Source of the DNA: Collinsella sp. AF02-46-1
Lineage (GTDB): Bacteria > Actinomycetota > Coriobacteriia > Coriobacteriales > Coriobacteriaceae
Length of the DNA: 10,605 bases
Assembly: GCA_934876235.1 (NCBI GenBank)
Contig: CAKXKM010000062.1
Span: forward strand, 1 to 10,605
Direction of reading: 5' to 3'
Shown piece by piece: positions 1 through 5,934 of this stretch; positions within the stretch are counted from its first letter, which is position 1, and each line of letters begins with the position of its first letter. Made by a program: the position numbers and the translations under genes. Under the pieces are notes generated by a model. It saw only the letters and a list, made by a program, of their open reading frames with translations. It did not search any database and was not told where the DNA came from.

Positions 1-349
1 CTTCCTCGGCCTGGCGAATGCGGTGCATCATGGTTTTTGCCACACGGACCGTCTCGGGCGCACCCAGCTTGAGCTGCTGCTTAAAGTGCGTCTCCTCAAG
101 CGAGCTGTTGCGCTCGGTAAAGGTGTCGCACTCCAGCTCATCGTAGTGGCTCAGCAGGTGCTCTGCATCTTGCTGGGAGATGGCGGCATGCAGACGGTCG
201 GCCTGCGCCACGGGGTACATGAGAATCGTCTGCGCATGTCCCTGCTTGGTCTCGAGCAGCAACATGGGCTGCGGCGTGTCGTCCCTAAAGCCGACGACGG
301 TGCAGACTCCCTGACCCGGATGAATGACGTGTTGACCGATTGAGAACAT
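1..349 (-). CDS. CarD family transcriptional regulator (C-terminus cut by window edge)
   Basis: The reverse-strand frame starts at ATG 349-347 with GGAGGT (358-353) a few bases upstream, and runs open to the left edge, giving 116 visible residues. It begins MFSIGQHVIHPGQGVCTVVG, the typical opening of the CarD/CdnL RNA polymerase-interacting domain (about residues 1-55). A helical part follows (about 57-116), with the family-like stretch FKQQLKLGAPETVRVAKTMM corresponding to the YKANLEKL...VAEVVRDL region of mycobacterial CarD. CarD proteins bind the RNA polymerase beta subunit and stabilise open promoter complexes, notably at rRNA genes. By eye, the position of the conserved wedge tryptophan (Mtb W85) is Glu85 here, and there is no Trp in the visible part. 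Family membership is confident; an unchanged role is not. It is divergent from argS. The family is usually about 160 residues, so about 45 are probably missing. Confidence 0.88.
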   Translation of the reverse strand, partial: MFSIGQHVIHPGQGVCTVVGFRDDTPQPMLLLETKQGHAQTILMYPVAQADRLHAAISQQDAEHLLSHYDELECDTFTERNSSLEETHFKQQLKLGAPETVRVAKTMMHRIRQAEE

Positions 350-383
350 GCTACCTCCAACTTATACGAATTTACGTATGTCT

Positions 384-392
384 AGAATACCA
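384..392 (-). promoter_or_regulatory. Candidate extended -10 promoter for the carD-like gene
   Basis: On the reverse strand TGgTATTCT lies 35 bases upstream of the ATG: an extended -10 with a 4/6 core and no good -35. Two small palindromes flank it. CACG-ctga-CGTG (391-402) lies just upstream, and ATACG-n6-CGTAT (364-379) lies near the expected transcription start. They could be operators, but nothing in the sequence names a regulator. Confidence 0.35.
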
Positions 393-534
393 CGCTGACG
401 TGCGGAAACCCTTACTTTATGCAGGAAAAGCACACAACTCCGATAGGTAAGAGTATTCGATAAATAGAACGGCTTATTCATACGTTTATGCATTTCTAGA
501 GCGTGTATAAACAGCAGGCAAATCGCCAACTTTG

Positions 535-564
535 TACCGCCACGCAAGAGCGGTAGTCATTTTT
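535..564 (+). terminator. Weak terminator-like hairpin in the carD/argS gap
   Basis: TACCGC (535-540) pairs perfectly with GCGGTA (550-555) around a 9-base loop, and TTTTT follows at 560-564 after a four-base gap. The stem is short and the U-run is displaced, so termination would be weak. It may instead insulate argS from transcription entering from the left, or be incidental. Confidence 0.3.
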
Positions 565-595
565 GTGCATATGCAATATCTATTAGCTTTACCCT

Positions 596-624
596 GCGAC
601 AGTAGTTACCGCTTGTGATAGAGT
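596..624 (+). promoter_or_regulatory. Candidate argS promoter
   Basis: GCGACA (596-601), a 17-base spacer and TAGAGT (619-624), preceded by TGa, give an extended -10 arrangement with 4/6 matches in each hexamer. It would give a leader of about 60 bases before the ATG at 692. It is the best match I found in the gap but is not strong. Confidence 0.35.
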
Positions 625-691
625 GCTACAAACTCTGGCTTTTGCCCTACGAGTGACCAAGAGCTCGGGGGCTTTAACACAAGGAGGATCT

Positions 692-2545
692 ATGCCCGAG
701 AAGATTGAAGAGCTGGTACGCGCTGCGCTTGCTGCGGCCCAGGAGGCCGGCGACCTTTCCGCATTTGAACTTGACGATTGCGCTATCGAGCGACCGGCTG
801 ACACTTCTCATGGCGAGTGGACCTCCACCATGGCCCTGAAGTCCGCCAAGCTGGCTCACTGCGCCCCGCGCAAGATCGCCGAGGCCGTCGTTGCCCATAT
901 GCCCGAGGATCCCGCAATCGAGAAGGTCGAGATCGCCGGTCCTGGCTTCATCAACTTCTACCTCTCCGTCGCCGTCAAGAACGCCATCTTTGGTGAGGCC
1001 CGCGAGAAGGGTATGGACTTCGCTAAGTCCAACGTCGGCGGCGGCCTGAAGACCCAGGTCGAGTTCGTTTCCGCCAACCCCGTCGGCCCCATGCACATCG
1101 GCCACGGCCGCTGGGCCGCGCTGGGCGATTCGCTCTGCCGCGTTATGGACCACGCCGGCTATGAGATCCAGCGTGAGTTCTACATCAATGACCACGGCTC
1201 TCAGATGAACACCTTCGGCAACTCCATCAGCACGCGCTATATGCAGCTTGCCGACATCATCGCCAAGCAGGGCGTTGATATCGACGAGGCTCACAAGCTG
1301 CTGATCGCCGACCGTGACGCCTTTGTTGCCGACGAGAACGACGAGCACCCCGAGACCCATCCGTATCAGGACAACTTTGCCGAGACCTTGGGCAAGGACT
1401 CTTACGGCGGCGACTACATCATCGACGAGGCCGCCGAGTTCTGGCGCACCGACGGCGATAAGTGGGTCAACGCCGATCCTCAGGAGCGCATGGAGAGCTT
1501 CCGCGAGCGCGGCTATGTAAAGATGGTCGATAACATGCGCGACCTCTGCCACGCCGTCAACTGCGACTTCGATCGTTGGTACTCCGAGCGCTCGCTGTAT
1601 GTGAAGGACACCGAGGGCGAGACCGCCGGCACCTCCGCCGTCGACCGCGCTTTTGAGAAGCTCGACAAGATGGGCTACCTCTACACCAAGGACGGCGCCC
1701 TGTGGTTCCGCTCCACCGATCTGGGCGACGACAAGGACCGCGTCCTGATCAAGTCCGACGGCGAGTACACCTACTTCGCCTCCGACGTCGCCTATCACTG
1801 GGATAAGTTCCAGCGCGTCGATCACGTCATCGACATCTGGGGCGCCGACCACCACGGTTACATCGAGCGCGTACGCTGCGTCTGCGACGCTCTGGGTTAC
1901 CCCGGCAAGTTTGAGGTTCTGCTGGGCCAGCTCGTCAACCTGCTGCGTAACGGCAAGCCCGTCCGTATGTCCAAGCGCAAGGGCACCATGGTGACCCTGC
2001 AGGAGCTCGTCGACGAGGTCGGCTCCGATGCCGCTCGCTACACTCTCATCTCCAAGAGCTCCAACCAGATTGTCGACTTCGACATCGAGGCCGTTAAGAA
2101 GCGCGACAACTCCAACCCGGTCTATTACGTGCAGTATGCTCACGCCCGCGTGTGCTCCATCCTGCGCCGTGCCGCCGACGTTACCGCCGAGCAGGCCGAC
2201 GAGATGGGCATGAAGGCCGTTGCCGCCAAGGCCATCGGTGAGAACGTCGATTACTCGCTGCTGACCGACCCGACCGAGCTCGCCCTTTCGCGCAAGCTCA
2301 ACGAGCTCACCGACCTGATCGCCAGCTGTGCTCGCGATCGCGCTCCGTTCCGTCTGACCCACTTTGCCGAGGAGCTCGCCGGCGACTTCCACAGCTTCTA
2401 CGCTGCCTGCCAGGTTCTGCCGAGCGAGGGCCGTCCCGTCGACCCCGAGCTTTCGCGCGCCCGTCTGGCAGCTTGCGACGCTGTCCGCGTGACGCTCGCC
2501 CTGGTGCTTACCCTCGTTGGCGTTTCCGCGCCCGAGCAGATGTAA
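692..2545 (+). CDS. argS: Arginine--tRNA ligase (arginyl-tRNA synthetase)
   Basis: Class I aminoacyl-tRNA synthetase that joins arginine to tRNA-Arg using ATP in the cytoplasm. The 617-residue product has the expected layout. An N-terminal tRNA-recognition domain spans about residues 1-90. The catalytic core has an exact HIGH motif at 135-138 (within ANPVGPMHIGHGR), and the KMSKS-equivalent RMSKR is at 425-429. The all-helical DALR anticodon-binding domain (about 475-617) opens NPVYYVQYAHARV and ends LVGVSAPEQM, as is typical. The start is ATG 692 because AAGGAGG (681-687) sits just before it. The frame is open upstream to a GTG at 623, but that has no ribosome binding site and would add 23 residues outside the family. 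Length is slightly above the usual 550-600. It appears to be a single-gene unit with its own promoter and terminator. Confidence 0.97.
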   Translation: MPEKIEELVRAALAAAQEAGDLSAFELDDCAIERPADTSHGEWTSTMALKSAKLAHCAPRKIAEAVVAHMPEDPAIEKVEIAGPGFINFYLSVAVKNAIFGEAREKGMDFAKSNVGGGLKTQVEFVSANPVGPMHIGHGRWAALGDSLCRVMDHAGYEIQREFYINDHGSQMNTFGNSISTRYMQLADIIAKQGVDIDEAHKLLIADRDAFVADENDEHPETHPYQDNFAETLGKDSYGGDYIIDEAAEFWRTDGDKWVNADPQERMESFRERGYVKMVDNMRDLCHAVNCDFDRWYSERSLYVKDTEGETAGTSAVDRAFEKLDKMGYLYTKDGALWFRSTDLGDDKDRVLIKSDGEYTYFASDVAYHWDKFQRVDHVIDIWGADHHGYIERVRCVCDALGYPGKFEVLLGQLVNLLRNGKPVRMSKRKGTMVTLQELVDEVGSDAARYTLISKSSNQIVDFDIEAVKKRDNSNPVYYVQYAHARVCSILRRAADVTAEQADEMGMKAVAAKAIGENVDYSLLTDPTELALSRKLNELTDLIASCARDRAPFRLTHFAEELAGDFHSFYAACQVLPSEGRPVDPELSRARLAACDAVRVTLALVLTLVGVSAPEQM

Positions 2546-2591
2546 TCTGCGGGTCATTTGACCGTGTAGGTTTGGTTTAACTGAGCCCTAT

Positions 2592-2624
2592 AAGCCCGAT
2601 CTCCCACGGAGGTCGGGCTTTTTT
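2592..2624 (+). terminator. Rho-independent terminator after argS
   Basis: A 13-base-pair stem (2592-2604 with 2608-2620, one G-T wobble) closes a CAC loop and runs directly into a T tract ending at 2624. It lies 47 bases after the argS stop codon. This is a textbook strong intrinsic terminator. Confidence 0.93.
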
Positions 2625-2669
2625 CGCAAATGCCGACGTATTGACGAATTTGGAACTGCTGGAAATACG

Positions 2670-2819
2670 AAACTATGCCGGTTTACTACGATGAATTGAG
2701 AATTTCCAACCACGCCGGCTTTTCGCAAAAAAGCGCAAGGCATCTACCTGCGGTTTTAGTTCAACCGGTTTCGGAGTAGTCGCGGTTGAGCGATTCATCG
2801 TAGTAAACCGCCATAGTTT
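2670..2819. repeat. Long inverted-repeat element (27-base arms, 150 bases in all)
   Basis: The left arm 2670-2696 (AAACTATG...GATGAAT) and the right arm 2793-2819 are reverse complements over 27 bases with a single mismatch (C at 2678). They enclose 96 bases. A transcript from either strand would fold into a long hairpin. Each arm contains ATG-Cx-GTT-TAC-TAC-GAT-GAA and so opens a short frame on its own strand: 34 codons from 2675 forward and 17 codons in reverse, starting MPVYYDE and MAVYYDE. Neither has a clear ribosome binding site. There is no transposase in or near it and I see no clear target-site duplication. It could be a MITE-like or REP/BIME-like dispersed repeat, or a structured RNA; one copy in this window cannot decide. 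Confidence 0.8.
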
Positions 2820-2872
2820 TGGCGGAGGCGGTCGGATTTGTGGGCGGTAAACCAAAGAGTATCCCTTTTGAC

Positions 2873-2901
2873 TAGTCGTTTATGAACGTCCCCGATGACT
2901 A
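2873..2901. repeat. Short palindromic motif upstream of the rho promoter
   Basis: TAGTC (2873-2877) and GACTA (2897-2901) form outer inverted arms. Inside lies a second inverted pair, CGTT-tatg-AACG (2877-2888), followed by the C-run TCCCC (2889-2893). It ends two bases before the proposed -35 of rho. It may be an operator, a second dispersed repeat, or chance. Confidence 0.4.
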
Positions 2902-2903
2902 AG

Positions 2904-2931
2904 TTGCAGGTGACGGCGGTTGTGTTACACT
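2904..2931 (+). promoter_or_regulatory. Candidate rho promoter (extended -10)
   Basis: TGtTACACT (core 2926-2931) is a good extended -10. TTGCAG (2904-2909) is a modest -35 with a 16-base spacer. Transcription would start near 2938, giving a leader of about 135 bases before the rho start codon. Confidence 0.55.
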
Positions 2932-3010
2932 AACGCTGCGTAGTTGACGCAATCATCTCGATACAGATCAATGATGTCCGTCGTTTTGAACGGAACTAGA
3001 CTGTTTAGCC

Positions 3011-3049
3011 GCCCTGAAGGTTTATGCAGGGAGCATGTGATCACAGGGC
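3011..3049 (+). promoter_or_regulatory. Foldable rho leader with two alternative hairpins
   Basis: CCCTG (3012-3016) can pair with CAGGG at 3027-3031. As GCCCTG (3011-3016) it can instead pair with CAGGGC at 3044-3049. The pairings are mutually exclusive. Between them lies the perfect palindrome TGTGATCACA (3036-3045). The leader is long and the ribosome binding site of rho is poor, so control in this stretch is plausible. In other bacteria rho is autoregulated through its leader, but no specific mechanism can be read here. Confidence 0.35.
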
Positions 3050-3074
3050 TTGAAAAGAAAGTTGAGCAAACACT

Positions 3075-5621
3075 GTGTCTGATCAACAGCAAGAAAACGA
3101 AATAACGACGACGCAAGCCGCTCCCGCTGCACCGGTTGCGTCGGACCAGGTCGCGGCGCCCGCGCAAGCCTCGGCTCCCGAGACGCCTAAGGCTGCTTCG
3201 ACGCCTGCGCCTGCAACTGGTGAGGAGGCTGCTCCGGCAAAGCCCATGCGTACGCGCCGCACGGCCAAGCCTACCGCTGACGGCGAGGAGGTCACCAAGC
3301 CCAAGCGCCGTACCACGCGCACGACGCGCGTCAAGCGCACCGTTGCAGCTGACTCCTCGGCGCCGATTTCCGATGAGGTCGCGCAGGCACGTGCGTTGGC
3401 GCAGATTAGCGAGGCTCAGGTGGTGCGCGCCCGCCGTCGTGCTGCCGAGCGCGAGGCCGCGGCTCTGACCGAGCTTGCAGCTCCGTCTGTGCCCGAGACG
3501 CCTGCCGCCACCGAGACCCCTGTCGCCGACCAGCCGACCGAGAAGCCGGTACCGCGCACACGCCGCCGCACGGCTGCTAAGGCCGAGCAGGTTGCTGAAC
3601 AGGTAACCCCCGAGCTCACTGAGGCTTCGGTCCGTTCCGCGGCAGGGGAGGGCACATCGCCTGTTGAGCCCGCTGTGCCTGTCGAGGCCAGCGAAGTTCC
3701 CGTTGTCGATCCGGCTTTGCGCCCGCACCGTCGCGGTCGCAAGCCCAAGGCCTTTGTCGAGGCAGAGAAGGCCGCAGCAGCAGCCGCCGCCGCTCGGGAT
3801 GCTGCGGCGACCGCCGAGTCTGCAACCGCTGCCGATGCACCCGTCCAGGATGCTACGACTTCCGAGGCCGCTCCCGCCGATGCCGAGCCCGCCGACGTCC
3901 GTCCCGGTCGCAGCCGTCGTACTGCTGCTAAGCGCACGTCCAAGGCCAAGGCTGCCAAGAAGGGTGCGTCCGAGGATTCTGCCGAGACGACCGCCGATGC
4001 GTCGACTGATGTCGCCAAGGCCCAGGACGTCGAACAGCCTGCGTCCGAGAAGCCCAAGCGCGGTCGTAAGAAGTCCGTTAAGGCCAAGGCGTCCGAGCAG
4101 CAGGATGTCGAAGCGCAGGTTGATTCTGGCGCCGAGGCCAATGACGCCGCCGCGGCCAATGTTGGCACCGCCGCAACCGATGGTGCCGCCCCCGCTGAGG
4201 GCGAAGACGGCACTCGTCCCAACCGTCGCCAGCACAAGCGCAACGACGAGCGCAACGAGCGTAAGGACGAGCGCAACAACGACCGTCGCAACCGCCAGCG
4301 CGATCGCAAGCAACGCAACAAGGAGCGTAATGCCGCTCCCACCGAGCCAACGCTTTCGCGCGAGGAGCTTGCGGCCATGAAGGTCGCCGAGCTGCGCGAG
4401 AAGGCAAAAGAGTTCGAGATCGAGACGACCGGCAAAAAGAAGGCTGAGCTCGTCGAGGAAATCTACGTCACCGCTGCGAAGGCCGAGGGCTTCCGCGACA
4501 TCAAGGGCATTCTGCAGATTCGCCCGGACAGCTCCGGCATCATCCACGCCCATGGCTACATGAAGTCCAACGACGACGCCTTCGTGCCCGCCTACCTCAT
4601 CCGCTCCGCGCGCCTGCGCACGGGCGACGTCATCGAGGGCTCGCTGCGTCCTTCGCGCGGCGGCGACAAGCGCGCCGGCCTCGCCAAAATCACGACCGTC
4701 AACGGTCTGGACCCCGAGCAGATTCGCAACCGTCCCAAGTTCGGCGACCTCACCCCGGTCTATCCCAACGAGCCGCTGCGCATGGAGCACGGCAAGGACT
4801 CTATTACCGGTCGCGCCATCGACATCGTGTCACCGATCGGCAAGGGCCAGCGCGGCCTGATCGTGTCCCCGCCCAAGGCCGGCAAGACCACGATCCTCAA
4901 GAAGATCTGCCAGTCCATCTCGATTAACAACCCCGAGGTGCACCTCATCTGCCTGCTCGTCGACGAGCGCCCCGAAGAGGTCACCGATATGCAGCGTTCC
5001 ATCAAGGGTGAGGTTGTGGCGTCGACCTTCGATATGCCTGCCGACAACCACACCCGCGTGGCAGAGCTCGTCATCGAGCGCGCCAAGCGCATCGTGGAGC
5101 TGGGTGGCGATGTTGTGGTGGTGCTCGACTCCATCACGCGTCTTGCCCGTGCCTACAACTTGGCGGCGCCCGCCTCGGGCCGCATCCTTTCGGGCGGCGT
5201 CGATTCGGCGGCCCTGTATCCGCCCAAGCGCTTCCTAGGCGCAGCCCGCAATATCGAGAACGGTGGCTCGCTCACCATCCTGGCCTCTGCCCTCATCGAC
5301 ACCGGTTCCAAGATGGACGAGGTCATCTTTGAGGAGTTCAAGGGCACCGGCAACATGGAGCTTAAGCTCGACCGCGACCTGGCCGACCGCCGCATCTTCC
5401 CGGCTATCGACCCCGTTGCCTCCGGTACGCGTAACGAGGATCTGTTGGTCGACGAGCAGATGCGTCCGTTTGTCTTTGGTCTGCGTCGCATTCTTGCCGG
5501 CATGAACAACACCGAGCGCGCGGCCGCATCGTTTATTAAGGGTCTGAAGGGCACCAACACGAACCAGGAGTTCCTGGTGCGTTCGGCCAAAAAACACAGC
5601 GACTACGAGCAGACGTTCTAG
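3075..5621 (+). CDS. rho: Transcription termination factor Rho with a very long charged N-terminal extension
   Basis: Hexameric RNA-dependent ATPase/translocase that ends untranslated transcripts. The 848-residue product has a complete Rho core. The SAP-like Rho_N domain starts near 427 (LSREELAAMKVAELREKAKE). The OB-type RNA-binding domain spans about 470-540. The ATPase has a Walker A motif PPKAGKTT (599-606), a Walker B strand VVVVLD ending at D685, DERPEEVTDMQRS, and the Q/R-loop region GGVDSAALYPPKRFLGAARN...GTGNMEL. Residues 1-426 are low complexity: Ala/Pro/Glu-rich blocks broken by basic patches, among them RRGRKPK (219-225) and KRGRKK (328-333), and an Arg/Asn/Asp block at 381-419. 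Actinobacterial Rho proteins commonly carry such insertions, but this total is well above the about 420 residues of E. coli or about 600 of M. tuberculosis. The start is GTG 3075: TGA at 3063 closes the frame upstream. Only a weak purine run, GAAAAGAAAG, precedes it. Confidence 0.97.
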   Translation: MSDQQQENEITTTQAAPAAPVASDQVAAPAQASAPETPKAASTPAPATGEEAAPAKPMRTRRTAKPTADGEEVTKPKRRTTRTTRVKRTVAADSSAPISDEVAQARALAQISEAQVVRARRRAAEREAAALTELAAPSVPETPAATETPVADQPTEKPVPRTRRRTAAKAEQVAEQVTPELTEASVRSAAGEGTSPVEPAVPVEASEVPVVDPALRPHRRGRKPKAFVEAEKAAAAAAAARDAAATAESATAADAPVQDATTSEAAPADAEPADVRPGRSRRTAAKRTSKAKAAKKGASEDSAETTADASTDVAKAQDVEQPASEKPKRGRKKSVKAKASEQQDVEAQVDSGAEANDAAAANVGTAATDGAAPAEGEDGTRPNRRQHKRNDERNERKDERNNDRRNRQRDRKQRNKERNAAPTEPTLSREELAAMKVAELREKAKEFEIETTGKKKAELVEEIYVTAAKAEGFRDIKGILQIRPDSSGIIHAHGYMKSNDDAFVPAYLIRSARLRTGDVIEGSLRPSRGGDKRAGLAKITTVNGLDPEQIRNRPKFGDLTPVYPNEPLRMEHGKDSITGRAIDIVSPIGKGQRGLIVSPPKAGKTTILKKICQSISINNPEVHLICLLVDERPEEVTDMQRSIKGEVVASTFDMPADNHTRVAELVIERAKRIVELGGDVVVVLDSITRLARAYNLAAPASGRILSGGVDSAALYPPKRFLGAARNIENGGSLTILASALIDTGSKMDEVIFEEFKGTGNMELKLDRDLADRRIFPAIDPVASGTRNEDLLVDEQMRPFVFGLRRILAGMNNTERAAASFIKGLKGTNTNQEFLVRSAKKHSDYEQTF

Positions 5622-5660
5622 GTTGTCATCCACACGCAACGATAGTCATCAATGCGATAG

Positions 5661-5690
5661 AGGGTCGGGGCTTTGAGCCTCGGCCCTTTT
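5661..5690 (+). terminator. Rho-independent terminator after rho
   Basis: An 11-base-pair stem (5662-5672 with 5676-5686, two G-T wobbles) with a TTG loop leads into TTTT at 5687-5690. It lies about 40 bases after the rho stop codon. Confidence 0.85.
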
Positions 5691-5694
5691 CCAT

Positions 5695-5717
5695 AGCGCC
5701 GCTCCGCGCTTATTTTT
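5695..5717 (+). terminator. Second, smaller terminator hairpin after rho
   Basis: AGCGC (5695-5699) pairs with GCGCT (5706-5710), followed directly by TATTTTT (5711-5717). Placed just behind the first terminator, it looks like a tandem back-up. Confidence 0.5.
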
Positions 5718-5769
5718 GACCGTAAGACCGACGAGCAGCAGGTTTCCCGTTTCAATCCGACATCGTCGC

Positions 5770-5798
5770 TTGCAATCGGCAGGGCGGTTTCGCATAAT
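5770..5798 (+). promoter_or_regulatory. Promoter for the membrane protein / VanZ unit
   Basis: TTGCAA (5770-5775), exactly 17 bases, then CATAAT (5793-5798) is one of the two best sigma-70-type matches in the window. It closely resembles the promoter before the tRNA cluster. It lies downstream of both rho terminators and gives a leader of about 130 bases before the ATG at 5935. Confidence 0.65.
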
Positions 5799-5826
5799 AG
5801 CTTTTAAGCTTCGCGACGGAAAACGC

Positions 5827-5877
5827 AGATGAAACGAACCATATACCGTTGCTTTGGGGCATAGCCCCGCTTCATCT
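5827..5877 (+). promoter_or_regulatory. Structured leader (possible three-way junction) before the 5935 gene
   Basis: AGATGAA (5827-5833) pairs with TTCATCT (5871-5877). Enclosed are a weak hairpin, AACG with CGTT (5833-5836 with 5847-5850, sharing A5833 with the outer stem), and a strong one, GGGGC-ATA-GCCCC (5856-5868). No known riboswitch consensus was recognised. It may be a regulatory leader, a small RNA, or coincidental folding. Confidence 0.35.
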
Positions 5878-5934
5878 TCTCTCGCGCAGCCAACTGAATG
5901 ATGCGATTTGGGTGCTGGAAGATGGGGAGAGCTC

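Larger units (their letters stand above)
350..691. other. Divergent intergenic region between carD-like gene and argS
   Basis: This 340-base gap is clearly more AT-rich than the flanking genes. I see no convincing gene: the short frames in it lack ribosome binding sites and family features. It holds the candidate promoters of both divergent genes, two small palindromes near carD, the hairpin at 535-564, and a 5-base-pair hairpin AGAGT/ACTCT (620-624 with 632-636) in the presumed argS leader. I looked for a T-box specifier/antiterminator before argS and did not see its conserved sequence. Confidence 0.6.

Noticed and set aside
362..547. 61-codon reverse frame in the carD/argS gap
   Set aside because: TTG start without ribosome binding site, no recognisable features, and it overlaps the proposed carD promoter.
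623..691. Longer argS start at GTG 623
   Set aside because: No ribosome binding site there, whereas AAGGAGG stands just before ATG 692, and the extra residues do not resemble the family.
600..691. T-box riboswitch in the argS leader
   Set aside because: I looked for the conserved antiterminator sequence and a specifier loop; only a small 5-base-pair hairpin is present and the leader seems too short.
674..2557. 627-codon reverse frame opposite argS
   Set aside because: It mirrors the codon bias of a certain gene, has no ribosome binding site or family features, and such antisense frames are common in high-GC genes.
3036..3045. CRP/FNR-type operator TGTGATCACA
   Set aside because: The half sites abut with no spacer, unlike the known TGTGA-n6-TCACA arrangement, and it lies inside the transcribed leader.
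2925..4790. 621-codon reverse frame opposite rho
   Set aside because: Gly/Leu/Arg-rich shadow of the repetitive Rho extension with no motif; the forward frame is clearly Rho.
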